Shown one piece after another: positions 51,677 to 64,000 of a DNA stretch of 64,000 nt (position 1 is its first letter; the number at the start of each line of letters is the position of its first letter). Both the position numbers and the translations under genes were made by a program. Source of the DNA: Enterobacter ludwigii (GTDB lineage: Bacteria; Pseudomonadota; Gammaproteobacteria; Enterobacterales; Enterobacteriaceae); the NCBI RefSeq assembly GCF_001750725.1, contig NZ_CP017279.1, positions 2,356,001 to 2,420,000 on the forward strand, in the 5' to 3' direction. The notes under the pieces are model-generated. The model was not told the origin of the DNA and ran no database searches. It saw nothing but the letters and a program-made list of their open reading frames with translations.

Positions 51677-51703
51677 TTTGCCTGCATTATGCAGTAACAA
51701 TCC
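51674..51703 (-). promoter_or_regulatory. RAT antiterminator in front of bglF
   Basis: On the minus strand the site begins GGATTGTTACTGCAT and ends GCAGGCAAAACC. It is nearly identical to the E. coli bgl RAT bound by BglG dimers. Binding should block the overlapping terminator and let transcription into bglF and bglB. Confidence 0.93.
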
Positions 51704-51715
51704 CATTGTTGAGGC

Positions 51716-52600
<885 letters not shown>

Positions 52601-52603
<3 letters not shown>

Positions 52604-52629
52604 TTTGCCTGCCTAAGCAGTAACAATCC
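52601..52629 (-). promoter_or_regulatory. RAT antiterminator in front of bglG
   Basis: The minus strand starts GGATTGTTACTGC, has a short loop, and ends GCAGGCAAAACC. It matches the bgl RAT pattern, 29 nt long. It lies in the 166-bp gap between the porin stop and bglG. Confidence 0.93.
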
Positions 52630-52715
52630 AGTTCTGGCACTCTATCAGTTTCATTCGTAGCCTCAATATGTCACGAGTTAGAAACGTGACGCAGATCGAA
52701 CTTGCGACGGTGATC

Positions 52716-54074
52716 TCAGAAGGTCACCACCGTTTTCAGCTCAGTTACCCAGGCATCCTGCGTGCGGGAAACCCCACCAGGATGGTGCCAGTATTGAATG
52801 CCCGGCTGTAGCTCCAGCCATGACAGCGGACGAAAGCGATAGTAGAACTCACCGTTCAGCGAATGGTCCGGCACAGGATGGTATGCCGGATCGTTATAAT
52901 CGGAAGTCCCGTTCAGGCTGTTCAGGTAACGTTGGTTGCGTGCGTACTGGCTGCTCATATCAATCCAGGTCAGACCGAAGCCAATCCAGTCTTGTGGACG
53001 CGCATCAAACAACCCACGGTATCGCAGAGAGGCTGCGTATACCTGGTGCATAGAGTTCGTGCGTTGATCGGCAAGACTCATGCTGAAAGAGGCGCTCAAC
53101 CCACGATTCGGATCATTTTGATGTTGGGTCAGTTGCTGGTTTAGCCCGGCATACATAAACCAGGTGCGGTTGTGCTTATCAAATCCATCCGGGTCGCTCG
53201 CACCCGCCCCACCGGATTTACCCCGGTAAAGATCGGTTTGCGGCGCATTGGTAAACACTACGCCCAGATTGTACGCGCCCGGCAGACCGTTGATATGCGG
53301 ACGCGCTTCGATTTCAACCGGGAGTAATATTCCTTTGCTGCCCTTTGTTGACCAGCTCCAGGCATGGCTGCGGCTTGACGCGTCCGGGTTTTGCTCCATC
53401 ACACCGCCTTTTATGGTCAGCGTGGGCGTTACTTTATACGCTAGCGTGGAGCCCCAGGTATGCACGTTCCAGTTGTTCCAGGTCAGTGAGTTGGCAGATT
53501 TCCCGCCGCACTGCGAGAGCAACTGGAAGTCACACGGAATGATTTGATCAAAGGTTTGCACTTTGTTCATCATCCCGATGCGCCAGGTCAGACGCCGCTC
53601 GTCAAAGCTGCGGGCAAAGGTGAGCCAGCCCAGGCGGGTAATCGACTGCCCTCCCCAGCTTTCCTGGGTCAGGTCGTTAAAGTTAACGCGCGGATCCTGG
53701 ACACGCCTGGTGGTAAGATCGTCATTGTGATTACGGTTGACGATATTTCCTTCGATCTGCGCATCCGGCACGCCTGTCCAGCGCTCCAGATCCTGATTAA
53801 AGGTCAGCGCAAACTGATCAATATACGCCACGTGAGAATCATGGTTATAGCCGCCACCTCCGTTCCAGGCGATTTCGTTCAGATAGCCCAGATTATAAGT
53901 AAACCCGTTATCGTTAATGATCTTGCGGATGCCGCCCATATCGCCCAGGAGAGGGTCCGGTGGCGCTTCAAAACCTAACACCGTTCCATTCCATTCCTGT
54001 GCCCCTGATAAAGAGGGGAATGTTATTAAGGCGAGCGCGCACAGTGTAGTGTGTATATTTTTATATGCCATCAT
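52716..54074 (-). CDS. OprB-family carbohydrate porin
   Basis: Outer-membrane protein of 452 residues with a signal peptide (cleavage near SGA-QEW) and the OprB/carbohydrate-selective porin domain. The N-terminal part begins LLGDMGGIRKIINDNGFTYN, and repeated beta-strand patterns run to the C-terminal phenylalanine (TELKTVVTF), needed for BAM-mediated assembly. It is the first gene of the bgl operon; E. coli has a different porin, BglH, downstream of bglB. It probably admits beta-glucosides. E. coli symbol not applied because the protein family differs. Confidence 0.9.
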   Translation of the reverse strand: MMAYKNIHTTLCALALITFPSLSGAQEWNGTVLGFEAPPDPLLGDMGGIRKIINDNGFTYNLGYLNEIAWNGGGGYNHDSHVAYIDQFALTFNQDLERWTGVPDAQIEGNIVNRNHNDDLTTRRVQDPRVNFNDLTQESWGGQSITRLGWLTFARSFDERRLTWRIGMMNKVQTFDQIIPCDFQLLSQCGGKSANSLTWNNWNVHTWGSTLAYKVTPTLTIKGGVMEQNPDASSRSHAWSWSTKGSKGILLPVEIEARPHINGLPGAYNLGVVFTNAPQTDLYRGKSGGAGASDPDGFDKHNRTWFMYAGLNQQLTQHQNDPNRGLSASFSMSLADQRTNSMHQVYAASLRYRGLFDARPQDWIGFGLTWIDMSSQYARNQRYLNSLNGTSDYNDPAYHPVPDHSLNGEFYYRFRPLSWLELQPGIQYWHHPGGVSRTQDAWVTELKTVVTF

Positions 54075-54214
54075 AACAACCTGTGAGTGAGTATTGAGTG
54101 CGTAAGCCGTCGCAGGAAAATTCTCTTTTCCTGTCGCGATTTAATTATTCATTTCAGTGAAAGACGTCAGTAAAAATTGTTAAGCCAAATTTCTCTCCTG
54201 CGTAAATGACAGGC

Positions 54215-54264
54215 AAAAAAAAACCTAAGCGCTCCACAGCGATACGTGCTGTGAAACGCTTAGG
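54215..54264 (-). terminator. Terminator in front of the porin (switch 1)
   Basis: On the minus strand CCTAAGCG...CGCTTAGG with a further inner stem (CACAGC/GCTGTG) forms a long hairpin, ending in nine Ts at 54215-54223. The 5' arm overlaps the RAT end by two bases. Confidence 0.9.
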
Positions 54265-54290
54265 TTTTGCCTGTTAACCAGTAACAATCC
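54263..54290 (-). promoter_or_regulatory. RAT antiterminator in front of the porin
   Basis: On the minus strand GGATTGTTACTGG...CAGGCAAAACC matches the BglG RAT pattern at both ends, with a changed loop (TTAA in place of the E. coli loop). It lies about 190 bp upstream of the porin ATG. A CRP-like half site TGTGA-N6-TAACG is at 54365-54380, but no -10 could be fixed in the AT-rich leader. Confidence 0.9.
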
Positions 54291-54384
54291 TGCGTTGAAT
54301 ACAGTGGCACCTTAACATCGTGGCGTCACGTTGAAAACCTGCTTTGTTTTATATTTTAAAAAAGTGTGAGCAAATTAACGCTTA

Positions 54385-55317
54385 TTATTTGGACTGAATC
54401 ACCCGTGCAATATCAGCGGAAGTCTGCAGCGTGCGGATCTCCTGAAATAACCCCAGCGCTTCACTGTACTCTTTGCGTAAATAACTGAGCCACTGCTTAA
54501 TTCGCGCGACGTGATATAACCCGGTATCACCCTGTTTTTCGAGGCGGCTGTATTTTTTCAGCAGCGTGACCACATCAGCCCACGGCATACGTGGTTCGTT
54601 ATATTTAATCACCCGGCTGAGGTTTGGTACGTTAAGCGCGCCGCGGCCAATCATCACCGCATCGCAGCCAGTCTCTTTCAGGCACGCCTGCGCGCTTTCG
54701 TAATCCCAGATTTCGCCGTTGGCAATAACGGGAATGGTGAGTCTTTTGCGGATCTCGCCAATCGCCTGCCAGTTAATACGTTCGGCTTTATAGCCATCTT
54801 CTTTGGTGCGGCCATGCACCACCAGCTCAGTGGCCCCGGCCTGCTGCACGGCATCGGCAATCTCAAATTGCCGCGCGTCGCTGTCCCATCCCAGACGCAC
54901 CTTTACCGTCACCGGCAGATGCGACGGTACAGCCTCACGCATGGCTTTTGCGCCACGGTAAATCAGCTCCGGATCTTTCAGCAAGGTGGCGCCGCCGCCG
55001 CTACCATTCACCAGTTTTGATGGGCAACCGCAGTTGAGGTCAACCCCAAAGGAACCAAGCTCTACGGCACGGGCCGCGTTCTCCGCCAGCCATTCGGGAT
55101 ACTGACCCAGTAGCTGAATGCGCACCAGCGTGCCGGAAGAGGTGCGGCTCTGATGATGCAGTTCCGGGCAAAGGCGATAGAATGATTTTACTGGCAACAA
55201 CATATCGACCACGCGCAAAAACTCCGTTACGCAGAGATCGTAGTCGTTCACCTCGGTCAGAAGCTCGCGCACGAGGGAGTCGAGCACGCCTTCCATTGGG
55301 GCCAGTAAAACACGCAT
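54385..55317 (-). CDS. dusC: tRNA-dihydrouridine(16) synthase DusC
   Basis: FMN-dependent enzyme of 310 residues (315 in E. coli) that reduces uridine 16 of tRNA with NADPH. The start at [11 protein letters not shown] was chosen as the family start. The catalytic cysteine is C98 in [30 protein letters not shown] near 170-180 holds conserved FMN/tRNA residues, and [10 protein letters not shown] follows. It is divergent from yohJK. Confidence 0.95.
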   Translation of the reverse strand: MRVLLAPMEGVLDSLVRELLTEVNDYDLCVTEFLRVVDMLLPVKSFYRLCPELHHQSRTSSGTLVRIQLLGQYPEWLAENAARAVELGSFGVDLNCGCPSKLVNGSGGGATLLKDPELIYRGAKAMREAVPSHLPVTVKVRLGWDSDARQFEIADAVQQAGATELVVHGRTKEDGYKAERINWQAIGEIRKRLTIPVIANGEIWDYESAQACLKETGCDAVMIGRGALNVPNLSRVIKYNEPRMPWADVVTLLKKYSRLEKQGDTGLYHVARIKQWLSYLRKEYSEALGLFQEIRTLQTSADIARVIQSK

Positions 55318-55446
55318 AGCAGTACCTGTGAAAAAAGACGCGCTATAGTAGCCGCTCTCCCGGCATGAGGAAAGCCCGGCGGTTAACCCGGTGAGGTTAT
55401 ACCAGACGTTCCATTTCGGAATGTCTGGTATGCTCAAAATTCATGA

Positions 55447-55462
55447 TGTGATCCGTGGCACA
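55447..55462 (+). promoter_or_regulatory. CRP site upstream of yohJK
   Basis: TGTGA-TCCGTG-GCACA has one perfect and one 4/5 half-site, with N6 spacing. A possible extended -10, TGTATGAT at 55477-55484, follows, so the site is centred about 36-37 bp upstream of the inferred start. It could also influence divergent dusC. Confidence 0.7.
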
Positions 55463-55475
55463 TTTTTAGGTTTAA

Positions 55476-56602
<1,127 letters not shown>

Positions 56603-56606
56603 AATT

Positions 56607-56622
56607 TGCGATGCGTCGCGCA
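56607..56622 (+). promoter_or_regulatory. CRP-like site 2 upstream of cdd
   Basis: TGCGA-N6-GCGCA within a larger palindrome AAATTTGCG-N8-CGCAAATTT at 56602-56627. Its centre is exactly 50 bp upstream of the proximal CRP site, matching the two-site plus CytR layout of E. coli cdd. Confidence 0.6.
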
Positions 56623-56656
56623 AATTTCATTTTGTTTTCATAAGTTGCATACATAA

Positions 56657-56699
56657 TGAGAAGTGGATCACATATAAAGCCCCGGCGGCTCCGTAAACT
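56657..56699 (+). promoter_or_regulatory. CRP site 1 and -10 of the cdd promoter
   Basis: TGAGA-AGTGGA-TCACA at 56657-56672 is centred 41.5 bp before a start at about 56706, which fits the -10 TAAACT at 56694-56699. E. coli cdd is activated by CRP and repressed by CytR; a CytR site between the two CRP sites is likely. Confidence 0.7.
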
Positions 56700-56731
56700 A
56701 CCGATCCATTAACCTTTATGAGGCAAACGCC

Positions 56732-57616
<885 letters not shown>

Positions 57617-57716
57617 TGCCTCCGGCGGGCAGAAATGCCCGCCGCTTTGCTGAAAAACCCCTCAGTTGATTCGCTGTTTCTTGCGCTAACCAGGCGGGTA
57701 AAGTAGCCTGAGTTAA

Positions 57717-58463
<747 letters not shown>

Positions 58464-58566
58464 CCTCGCCTTTATACTTTCTTTATACCGGGCGTAACGC
58501 TTTTTATCCCGCCTTTACGCCGCCCCTTTTAAGCTGAGTTCACTGCCGCTACGGCTTCATTGAAGA

Positions 58567-59973
58567 ATGACTATGAACTCAATAATGAATGCGTTTTTCC
58601 TGAAAAATATCCGCCCTTATTTTAACTTCCCGGGTTTATCACTCCCGACGGCACTCAATGCTGGCCTCTGGCTTGATGACAAACTTGATGCCATGCAACA
58701 CAACGTCTCGCTGGAAGTGGCGGATTACCTGGAACGTTACCCGCAGACAAAACATATTGACGTTTACCTGAACGATATCAATGGCATTATGCGCGGCAAG
58801 CGGCTCTCGGTGGAAAGCATGCTGAATCTGGAAAAAGGCTGTTACTTCCCCCTCTCCGTCTACTCCATGGACCATAAAGGCAAAATAGCCGCCCCGCTTG
58901 ATGATGAGCCCGACCGGCTCTGCGTTCCCGTCGGCGGTTCCCTGCGCCCCTGTTCGCAAGACCCTCAGCATAACGCGCAGATCCTGCTGACCATGAAAGA
59001 GAGCGACGGCAAACCGTGCCCGCTTGAGCCAAGGGTGATATTGCAAAACGTTCTGGCTCGTTTCCATCAGCATGGGCTCTTCCCGGTGATTGCCCCGGAA
59101 ATTGAGTTTTACCTGACCGGGCGCGGCACGCAGGATCCACAAAATCAGGGCTGCTTTCATATGGATACCTCAACGGCACACGCGGCACTGTTTGACGAGC
59201 TGGAGCAGCTGGCGCACCTGCAGCGTATCCCCCTGACCGGGATCGTGGCCGAAGCCGAATCTGGCCAGTTCGAGTTAAACCTGAAGCATAGCCATCGCGT
59301 CGTTGAAGTCTGCGATAACGTACTGGCCCTGCGACGCCTGACCCGCTACGTTGCGGAGAAACAGGGTCTGCAGGCCAGCTTTATGGCCAAACCGTTCAGC
59401 CAGCAGTCCGGCAGCGGTTTGCACTTTCATTTCAGCCTGAACGATATTCATGGCGAAAACGTATTCGCGTCACCGGTGGAAGCGCTGAACAGCATGATGC
59501 GCCTCTGCATCGCTGGCCAGCTGGCGCTGATGCCCGCCTCCATCGCCATTCTCGCCCCTGGCGTTAACGCATTCCGCCGCCTGCGTAAAAACCTCACGGA
59601 ACCGCTATTTAACTCCTGGGGCTATAACACCCGCTCCGCCGCGCTGCGTATTCCCTGCTCCGATGACCATAACCGGCGTATTGAGTACCGGCTGGCCGGG
59701 GCTGATGCTAACCCGTATCTGGTGGCGGCAACGCTTCTGAGCGGAATGCTGTACGGGCTGGAAAATTTTGACGAGCAGGATTTACCTGAACCTCAGCAGG
59801 ACGGGCCGGATCTGCCGCTGTTTCAGCAGGAGGCGATTGAGACATTTGCACGCTGTCAGTATCTCACCGACAGCCTGGGAGAGGCTTTTTCTCAACAGTG
59901 GGTTGCCTGCAAGCTCTCTGAGCTCGACTGGTTCGAGAGCATCGTCACCCGGGAGGAGTCGAGTCTGGCATGA
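58567..59973 (+). CDS. PuuA-like gamma-glutamylpolyamine synthetase / glutamine synthetase family
   Basis: Ligase of 468 residues with the glutamine synthetase fold. GS-type motifs include EIEFYLTG near 177-184, EAESGQFELNLKHS near 226-239 and GSGLHFHFSLND near 281-292 for metal and nucleotide binding, then NSWGYNTRSAALRIPC and RIEYRLAGADANPYLV. It resembles PuuA, which links glutamate to putrescine. The N-terminal 45 residues differ from PuuA and the start is uncertain (ATG at 58567, 58573 or 58585). In E. coli, yeiS and preTA lie here instead. Substrate could be putrescine, another polyamine or ethanolamine. Confidence 0.75.
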   Translation: MTMNSIMNAFFLKNIRPYFNFPGLSLPTALNAGLWLDDKLDAMQHNVSLEVADYLERYPQTKHIDVYLNDINGIMRGKRLSVESMLNLEKGCYFPLSVYSMDHKGKIAAPLDDEPDRLCVPVGGSLRPCSQDPQHNAQILLTMKESDGKPCPLEPRVILQNVLARFHQHGLFPVIAPEIEFYLTGRGTQDPQNQGCFHMDTSTAHAALFDELEQLAHLQRIPLTGIVAEAESGQFELNLKHSHRVVEVCDNVLALRRLTRYVAEKQGLQASFMAKPFSQQSGSGLHFHFSLNDIHGENVFASPVEALNSMMRLCIAGQLALMPASIAILAPGVNAFRRLRKNLTEPLFNSWGYNTRSAALRIPCSDDHNRRIEYRLAGADANPYLVAATLLSGMLYGLENFDEQDLPEPQQDGPDLPLFQQEAIETFARCQYLTDSLGEAFSQQWVACKLSELDWFESIVTREESSLA

Positions 59974-59981
59974 AGCACAAA

Positions 59982-60003
59982 AAAGCCCGCTCGGTGAGCG
60001 GGC
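59982..60003 (-). terminator. Terminator of the mglBAC operon
   Basis: On the minus strand GCCCGCTCACCGAGCGGGC ends in six Ts. It lies 20 bp after the mglC stop and ends the mgl transcript; the plus-strand gene ends inside its flank. Confidence 0.9.
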
Positions 60004-60022
60004 CAGGTAATGCCAGAGGCGA

Positions 60023-61033
60023 TTATTTTTTACGCGCGTATTTGAGTGAATCCAGGGCGACCGCAAAGATGATGATGCCGCCTTTGATGATGTACTGCCA
60101 GTACGGGTTCACGCCGATGTAGGTCAGACCGTAGTTGATTACGGTGAAGATGATGACACCGGTTACCACGCCGAACACGGTACCCACGCCGCCGCTAAAG
60201 GAGACGCCGCCGACCACACAGGCTGCGATTGCATCCAGTTCGTACATGAAGCCCAGGTTGTTCGTTGCAGAGCCGATACGGCCCGCTTCCAGCATCCCAC
60301 CAAAGGCGTAGAACACACCTGACAGGGCGTAGATCATCAGCAGGTTCAGGGCAACGTTGACGCCGGACACTTTCGCCGCTTCCGGGTTACCGCCGATAGC
60401 GAAGATGTTTTTACCGAAGCGGGTTTTGTTCCACAGGATCCAGACAAAAGCGACGGCAATCAGGGCGTAGAAGGTAATGTACGACAGGCGGAAACTGCCC
60501 AGCGCGATAAACCCTTGCGTAAAGGTCGAGAACCCGCTGTCGAAGCCAGAGATTGGCGACGCCCCCACGAAGTCGTAGTACAGGGAGTTGATACCGTAAA
60601 CGATGATCATCGTACCTAAGGTGGTGATAAATGGCGTCACGTTCAGGTAAGCGATAATGATGCCGTTAATCAGACCAATCACTGCGCCGATCGCACAGAC
60701 AATCAGGATCACCACGAAAATGGGCATGGTCGCCATTTCCGGGAACACCTTGTTGGCGTTTTCCATCGACTGTAGCAGCGTTGCCGCGATAACCGCCGCG
60801 AGGCCAACCTGACGTCCCGCTGACAGGTCAGTCCCCTGCGTCACGATAAGTCCCGCCACGCCCAGCGCGATAATAATACGCACGGAGGACTGGGTCAGGA
60901 TGTTACTGAGGTTCAACAGGCTTAAGAACGTAGGGTCCTGGAAAATGATGATAGCCAGCAGTACTAAAAGAACAACGTAAATACCGCCTTCTTTCAGGTA
61001 AGTGAGAAAACTTTTTTTATTTAACGCACTCAT
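60023..61033 (-). CDS. mglC: MglC galactose/methyl-galactoside ABC permease
   Basis: Inner-membrane permease of 336 residues of the RbsC/AraH family, with about ten helices. Family features are IALGVAGLIVTQGTDLSAGRQVGLAAVIAATLLQS near 56-90 and FAIGGNPEAAKVSGVNVALNL near 211-231. It forms the homodimeric channel of the galactose transporter with two-domain ATPase MglA. It is translated 15 bp after mglA and is the last gene of mglBAC. Confidence 0.96.
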   Translation of the reverse strand: MSALNKKSFLTYLKEGGIYVVLLVLLAIIIFQDPTFLSLLNLSNILTQSSVRIIIALGVAGLIVTQGTDLSAGRQVGLAAVIAATLLQSMENANKVFPEMATMPIFVVILIVCAIGAVIGLINGIIIAYLNVTPFITTLGTMIIVYGINSLYYDFVGASPISGFDSGFSTFTQGFIALGSFRLSYITFYALIAVAFVWILWNKTRFGKNIFAIGGNPEAAKVSGVNVALNLLMIYALSGVFYAFGGMLEAGRIGSATNNLGFMYELDAIAACVVGGVSFSGGVGTVFGVVTGVIIFTVINYGLTYIGVNPYWQYIIKGGIIIFAVALDSLKYARKK

Positions 61034-61048
61034 GAGGAGCCCCTGATC

Positions 61049-62569
61049 TTAAAGGTGCAAAGACGCAAGACGCAAAATTTCGTTTTGCGTTGTCGTTTTG
61101 GTGTCAACAATACCGGCAACGAGACCATTGCTCATAACCAGAATACGATCTGTGATCCCTAACAATTCCGGCATTTCGGAAGAAATAATAATGATCCCTT
61201 TATTCTTTTTCGCCAGCTCGGCAATCAGCTGATAAATCTCAAACTTCGCGCCGACGTCAATACCGCGGGTCGGTTCATCCAGCATCAGGATTTCTGGCTG
61301 GGTTAATAACCAACGGCCAATAATGACCTTCTGCTGGTTACCGCCTGACAGCGAACCAATTTGCGTGCGGTGACCTGGCGTTTTGACGCGCATGGAGTCA
61401 ATCACCCACTGGGTATCGCTCTTCATGCGGGAGTTATCCAGCAGCCCGACTTTGTTTTTATAGTTGCGAATATTGGAAATTAACGAGTTAAAGTTAATAT
61501 CCAGATACGCATAAATACCGGTCGAACGACGCTCTTCCGTGACCAGCGCAAAACCATTATTAATGGCTTCGTTAGCGCTGTGGTTATTGATTTTCTTACC
61601 GTGCAGCGTGATGGTGCCCGCGGCTTTCTCACGAATACCGAACAGGGTTTCGACAATATCAGTACGTTTTGCCCCAACCAGACCTGCGATACCGAGAATT
61701 TCGCCCTTATGCAGGTCAAAAGAGACGTCGCGAATAGACGGCTGACGCAGCGAGGTGAGATTGCGAACCTCAAGGATCACTTCACCCGGCTTGTTCTCTT
61801 TGTCCGGGAAGCGCTGGTTCAGAGAGCGCCCCACCATCATGGCGATGATCTTGTCCATATCCAGCCCTTCGAGAGGCTGGGTGGCAATCCACTGGCCATC
61901 GCGCAGGATGGTAATCTCATCACACAGCTGGAAGATCTCTTCCATTTTGTGAGAGATATAAACAATGCCGCAGCCGCGGTCTTTGAGCTTACGAATAATG
62001 GTAAAAAGGTGGTTAACCTCTTTTTCCGTTAATGACGATGTCGGTTCGTCCATGATGACGATTTTCGCATCATAGGAGAACGCTTTGGCAATTTCGATCA
62101 TCTGCATTTGGGACACGGATAACGTTCCCACGCGGGCGCGCGGATCGATATCAATATCCAGTTCATCGAAAATCGCTTTGGTGTCGCGATACATTTTATC
62201 CTGATCGACAAAGACACCTTTGGTCGGATAACGGCCCAGCCACATGTTATCCATAACAGAACGCTGCAGCACCAGGTTTAATTCCTGGTGAACCATTGAG
62301 ATACCGTTTTCCAGTGCTTCTTTTGCTGAATGGAAATCGATCTCTTTCCCCTGAAAAAGAATGCTGCCAGAATCTTTTTGATAGATCCCAAAAAGACATT
62401 TTAATAATGTTGATTTACCTGCGCCGTTCTCCCCCATTAATGCGTGAATAGAGTGAGGACGAACTTTTAAATTAACATTATCGAGTGCCTTAACCCCGGG
62501 AAATGACTTGTTGATAGCGCTCATTTCCAACAAGTATTCACCAGATGACTGAGTATTTGTGCTGACCAT
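61049..62569 (-). CDS. mglA: MglA galactose/methyl-galactoside ABC ATPase
   Basis: ATPase of 506 residues, equal to E. coli MglA, made of two ABC domains. The first has Walker [10 protein letters not shown] near 48-56 and MDEPTSSLT; the second has degenerate Walker [10 protein letters not shown] near 299-307, LSGGNQQKV near 406-414 and [12 protein letters not shown]. The start was placed at MVSTNTQ, on the basis of the E. coli start; an upstream in-frame ATG has no support. It energises galactose import with MglB and MglC. Confidence 0.96.
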   Translation of the reverse strand: MVSTNTQSSGEYLLEMSAINKSFPGVKALDNVNLKVRPHSIHALMGENGAGKSTLLKCLFGIYQKDSGSILFQGKEIDFHSAKEALENGISMVHQELNLVLQRSVMDNMWLGRYPTKGVFVDQDKMYRDTKAIFDELDIDIDPRARVGTLSVSQMQMIEIAKAFSYDAKIVIMDEPTSSLTEKEVNHLFTIIRKLKDRGCGIVYISHKMEEIFQLCDEITILRDGQWIATQPLEGLDMDKIIAMMVGRSLNQRFPDKENKPGEVILEVRNLTSLRQPSIRDVSFDLHKGEILGIAGLVGAKRTDIVETLFGIREKAAGTITLHGKKINNHSANEAINNGFALVTEERRSTGIYAYLDINFNSLISNIRNYKNKVGLLDNSRMKSDTQWVIDSMRVKTPGHRTQIGSLSGGNQQKVIIGRWLLTQPEILMLDEPTRGIDVGAKFEIYQLIAELAKKNKGIIIISSEMPELLGITDRILVMSNGLVAGIVDTKTTTQNEILRLASLHL

Positions 62570-62607
62570 AATTATACCTTGTTGGCCTCGCATATCGCGT
62601 TATAAAA

Positions 62608-62627
62608 GGGCGCAACAAGTTGCGCCC
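62608..62627 (-). other. Intergenic hairpin between mglB and mglA
   Basis: GGGCGCAAC-AA-GTTGCGCCC is a perfect 9-bp inverted repeat in the 79-bp mglB-mglA gap. No T tract follows. Such hairpins commonly protect the 3' end of the binding-protein message, so that mglB is made in excess. Confidence 0.7.
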
Positions 62628-62648
62628 AGTGAAGACAATTCAAATAAC

Positions 62649-63647
62649 TTATTTACCGATAAACTCAGCCAGGTTGGACTGGTCTACGCCGACGTAAGGT
62701 ACGCGAACGATTTTGTTTTCAATTTTCCAGGTCGTACCGTCTGCAGCACCTTTGCCATCGGCCAGGTTTTTCGCCAGATCGAAGGTTGCTTTCGCCTGGT
62801 TGTTGGCATCGTTCAGCACGGTACCGGCCATTGCACCGGATTTCACCAGGGCCAGAGCTTCTGGCAGTGCATCCACACCGAACACAGGAATGGCTGATTT
62901 GTTGTGCGCTTTCAGCGCTTCTACCGCCCCCATAGCCATCGCATCGTTGTTGGCAATTACCACTTCGATTTTGTTAGCGTTCGGGCCGGACAGCCATGCG
63001 TCCATCTTATCTTTCGCCTGAGCGGTATCCCACATCGCGGTATCTAATGCCAGCTGCTGGGTTTTCAGGCCCTTATCATTCAGCTCTTTGATAACGTAAG
63101 TGGTACGGGCTTCAGCATCCGGATGGCCTGGTTCGCCTTTCAGCAGCACGAACTGGATCTGGCCGTCTTTGTTCAGGTCCCAGTTCGGGTTCGCCGCCCA
63201 GTGTTTAGCGATCAGATCGCCCTGAATAATGCCGGACTCTTTGGAGTCAGTACCGACGTAAAACGCTTTGTCATAGCTGTCCAGCGCTTTACGGGAAGGT
63301 TCTTTGTTGAAGAAGACAATCGGCACATTCTGGCCGCGCGCTTTTTCAATGACCGTGCCTGCCGCAGCGGGGTCAACCAGGTTGATGGCCAGTGCCTTCA
63401 CGCCTTTTGCCAGCAGAACGTCGATCTGGTCGTTCTGTTTGGACTGGTCGTTCTGGGAGTCATTCATCAGCAGCTGAACATCTGGCGCTGCTTTAGCATC
63501 TTTCTCGATAGCTTTACGGACAACAGACATGAAGTTGTCGTCGTATTTATAGATGGTCACACCAATACGGGTATCCGCAGCGTGCGCTGCTGCACCAAAA
63601 AGCATGCTTGCCATTACAGCAGACAGGGTCAACACCTTCTTATTCAT
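62649..63647 (-). CDS. mglB: MglB galactose-binding periplasmic protein
   Basis: Periplasmic D-galactose/D-glucose-binding protein of 332 residues, with signal peptide cleavage near AHA-ADTRIG. The mature part has the family's GGBP pattern, including [19 protein letters not shown], the calcium-loop-like DLNKDGQIQ near 157-165, and [14 protein letters not shown] near 260-273. It is also the chemoreceptor partner for Trg. It is the first gene of mglBAC, controlled by CRP and GalS/GalR from the region upstream. Confidence 0.97.
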   Translation of the reverse strand: MNKKVLTLSAVMASMLFGAAAHAADTRIGVTIYKYDDNFMSVVRKAIEKDAKAAPDVQLLMNDSQNDQSKQNDQIDVLLAKGVKALAINLVDPAAAGTVIEKARGQNVPIVFFNKEPSRKALDSYDKAFYVGTDSKESGIIQGDLIAKHWAANPNWDLNKDGQIQFVLLKGEPGHPDAEARTTYVIKELNDKGLKTQQLALDTAMWDTAQAKDKMDAWLSGPNANKIEVVIANNDAMAMGAVEALKAHNKSAIPVFGVDALPEALALVKSGAMAGTVLNDANNQAKATFDLAKNLADGKGAADGTTWKIENKIVRVPYVGVDQSNLAEFIGK

Positions 63648-63869
63648 GGTATCTCCGGTTTTTTTTATGCAGGGTAGTTCTTGTGAATAACGATCGGCAG
63701 GCAGGTGTTAATGAAACGTTACTGACAGCCGAAGTTCACTTATAAAATTTCTATCTTCCGTGTTCGGTAACACTCCAGAAATGCGTTTTATTCGTTGTTT
63801 GCGGCACATTGGCTATGGTGAAAGTGATTAATCACTGTTACATAGCGTTTCAGCCCCTAAAACGCTGAC

Positions 63870-63930
63870 ATCATAGTCAGCGCCTTGTTAAGATACTGTG
63901 AATTTACTCACAGATTGAAAACGGTTACAT
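63870..63930 (-). promoter_or_regulatory. mglB promoter with CRP and GalR/GalS operator
   Basis: On the minus strand the -10 TATGAT is at 63870-63875 with an inferred start near 63863. A perfect CRP site TGTGA-N6-TCACA is at 63897-63912, centred at -41.5. The operator TTGAAAACGGTTACAT at 63915-63930 is centred at about -59.5, like the external gal operator. The layout matches the E. coli galS-mglB region. Confidence 0.87.
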
Positions 63931-63942
63931 CAGCTGATGTAA

Positions 63943-64000
63943 TCAGTTAGTGATCGGAACCACAATTTGCCGGGCAGCGACAGAATGTCGACGCACTAAA
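63943..64000 (-). CDS. galS: GalS regulator, 3' end only
   Basis: The last 18 codons plus stop read LVRRHSVAARQ...ITN on the minus strand, matching the C terminus of E. coli GalS (PTLVRRHSVATRQ). E. coli GalS carries about six more residues after ITN, so this copy ends slightly earlier. The gene lies directly upstream of the mglB promoter, as in E. coli. GalS represses mgl and is released by galactose. Confidence 0.85.
   Translation of the reverse strand, partial: LVRRHSVAARQIVVPITN

Noticed and set aside
63815..63840. GTGATTAATCAC palindrome as a second CRP site in the mgl leader
   Set aside because: Only four bases separate the half-sites, against six for CRP; a perfect CRP site lies further upstream.

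Overview
The window is chromosomal DNA of an Enterobacter-like member of the Enterobacteriaceae. Its backbone follows the Escherichia coli K-12 gene order from mdtC to galS (roughly the 46-48 min region) with close protein matches throughout, but it also carries modules that E. coli lacks here: dat-ddc, a LysR/adenine deaminase/permease set, a gfcE-etp-etk-like polysaccharide export set, a porin-first bgl operon and a PuuA-like ligase. No rRNA, tRNA, CRISPR array, insertion sequence or prophage was recognised. Assignments rest on recalled family sequences and visible motifs, not on database searches.

Layout. 1-3.6 kb: end of the mdtABCD-baeSR efflux/envelope-stress operon. 3.7-12 kb: yegP, trhP (yegQ), the CRP-dependent small RNA CyaR, yegS, fbaB, and the poorly characterised yegTUV operon facing its likely GntR regulator yegW. 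12-13.8 kb: thiMD with a TPP riboswitch. 14.2-17.1 kb: dat-ddc (1,3-diaminopropane synthesis). 17.2-22 kb: a ScsD-like thioredoxin, then a LysR regulator divergent from adenine deaminase and an NCS2 purine permease. 21.9-25.7 kb: gfcE-etp-etk-like export/kinase genes. 26.2-34.5 kb: an RcnB-like protein, a GNAT, mrp, metG, yehS, btsSR, mlrA, yohO. 34.4-38.2 kb: the yehZYXW osmoprotectant ABC transporter with a sigma-S-like -10. 38.3-48.3 kb: bglX, dld, an acetyltransferase, pbpG, yohC, yohD, yohF, a frameshifted mdtQ and the 27-residue yohP. 48.3-54.3 kb: a beta-glucoside operon (porin-bglG-bglF-bglB) with three RAT/terminator switches. 54.4-64 kb: dusC, yohJK, cdd, sanA, the PuuA-like ligase, the mglBAC galactose transporter and the 3' end of galS.

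The clearest regulatory logic is in the bgl operon: three BglG-type antiterminator sites, each overlapping a terminator, lie before the porin, bglG and bglF, so one antiterminator should gate outer-membrane entry, its own synthesis and the PTS/hydrolase genes. CRP sites appear before cyaR, yohJK, cdd and mgl, in two cases (cyaR and mgl) centred 41.5 bp upstream of the inferred start. Nothing here is clearly an undescribed system. The best candidates for follow-up are the three-switch bgl operon, the glycan-gene-free export locus, and the yegTUVW module.
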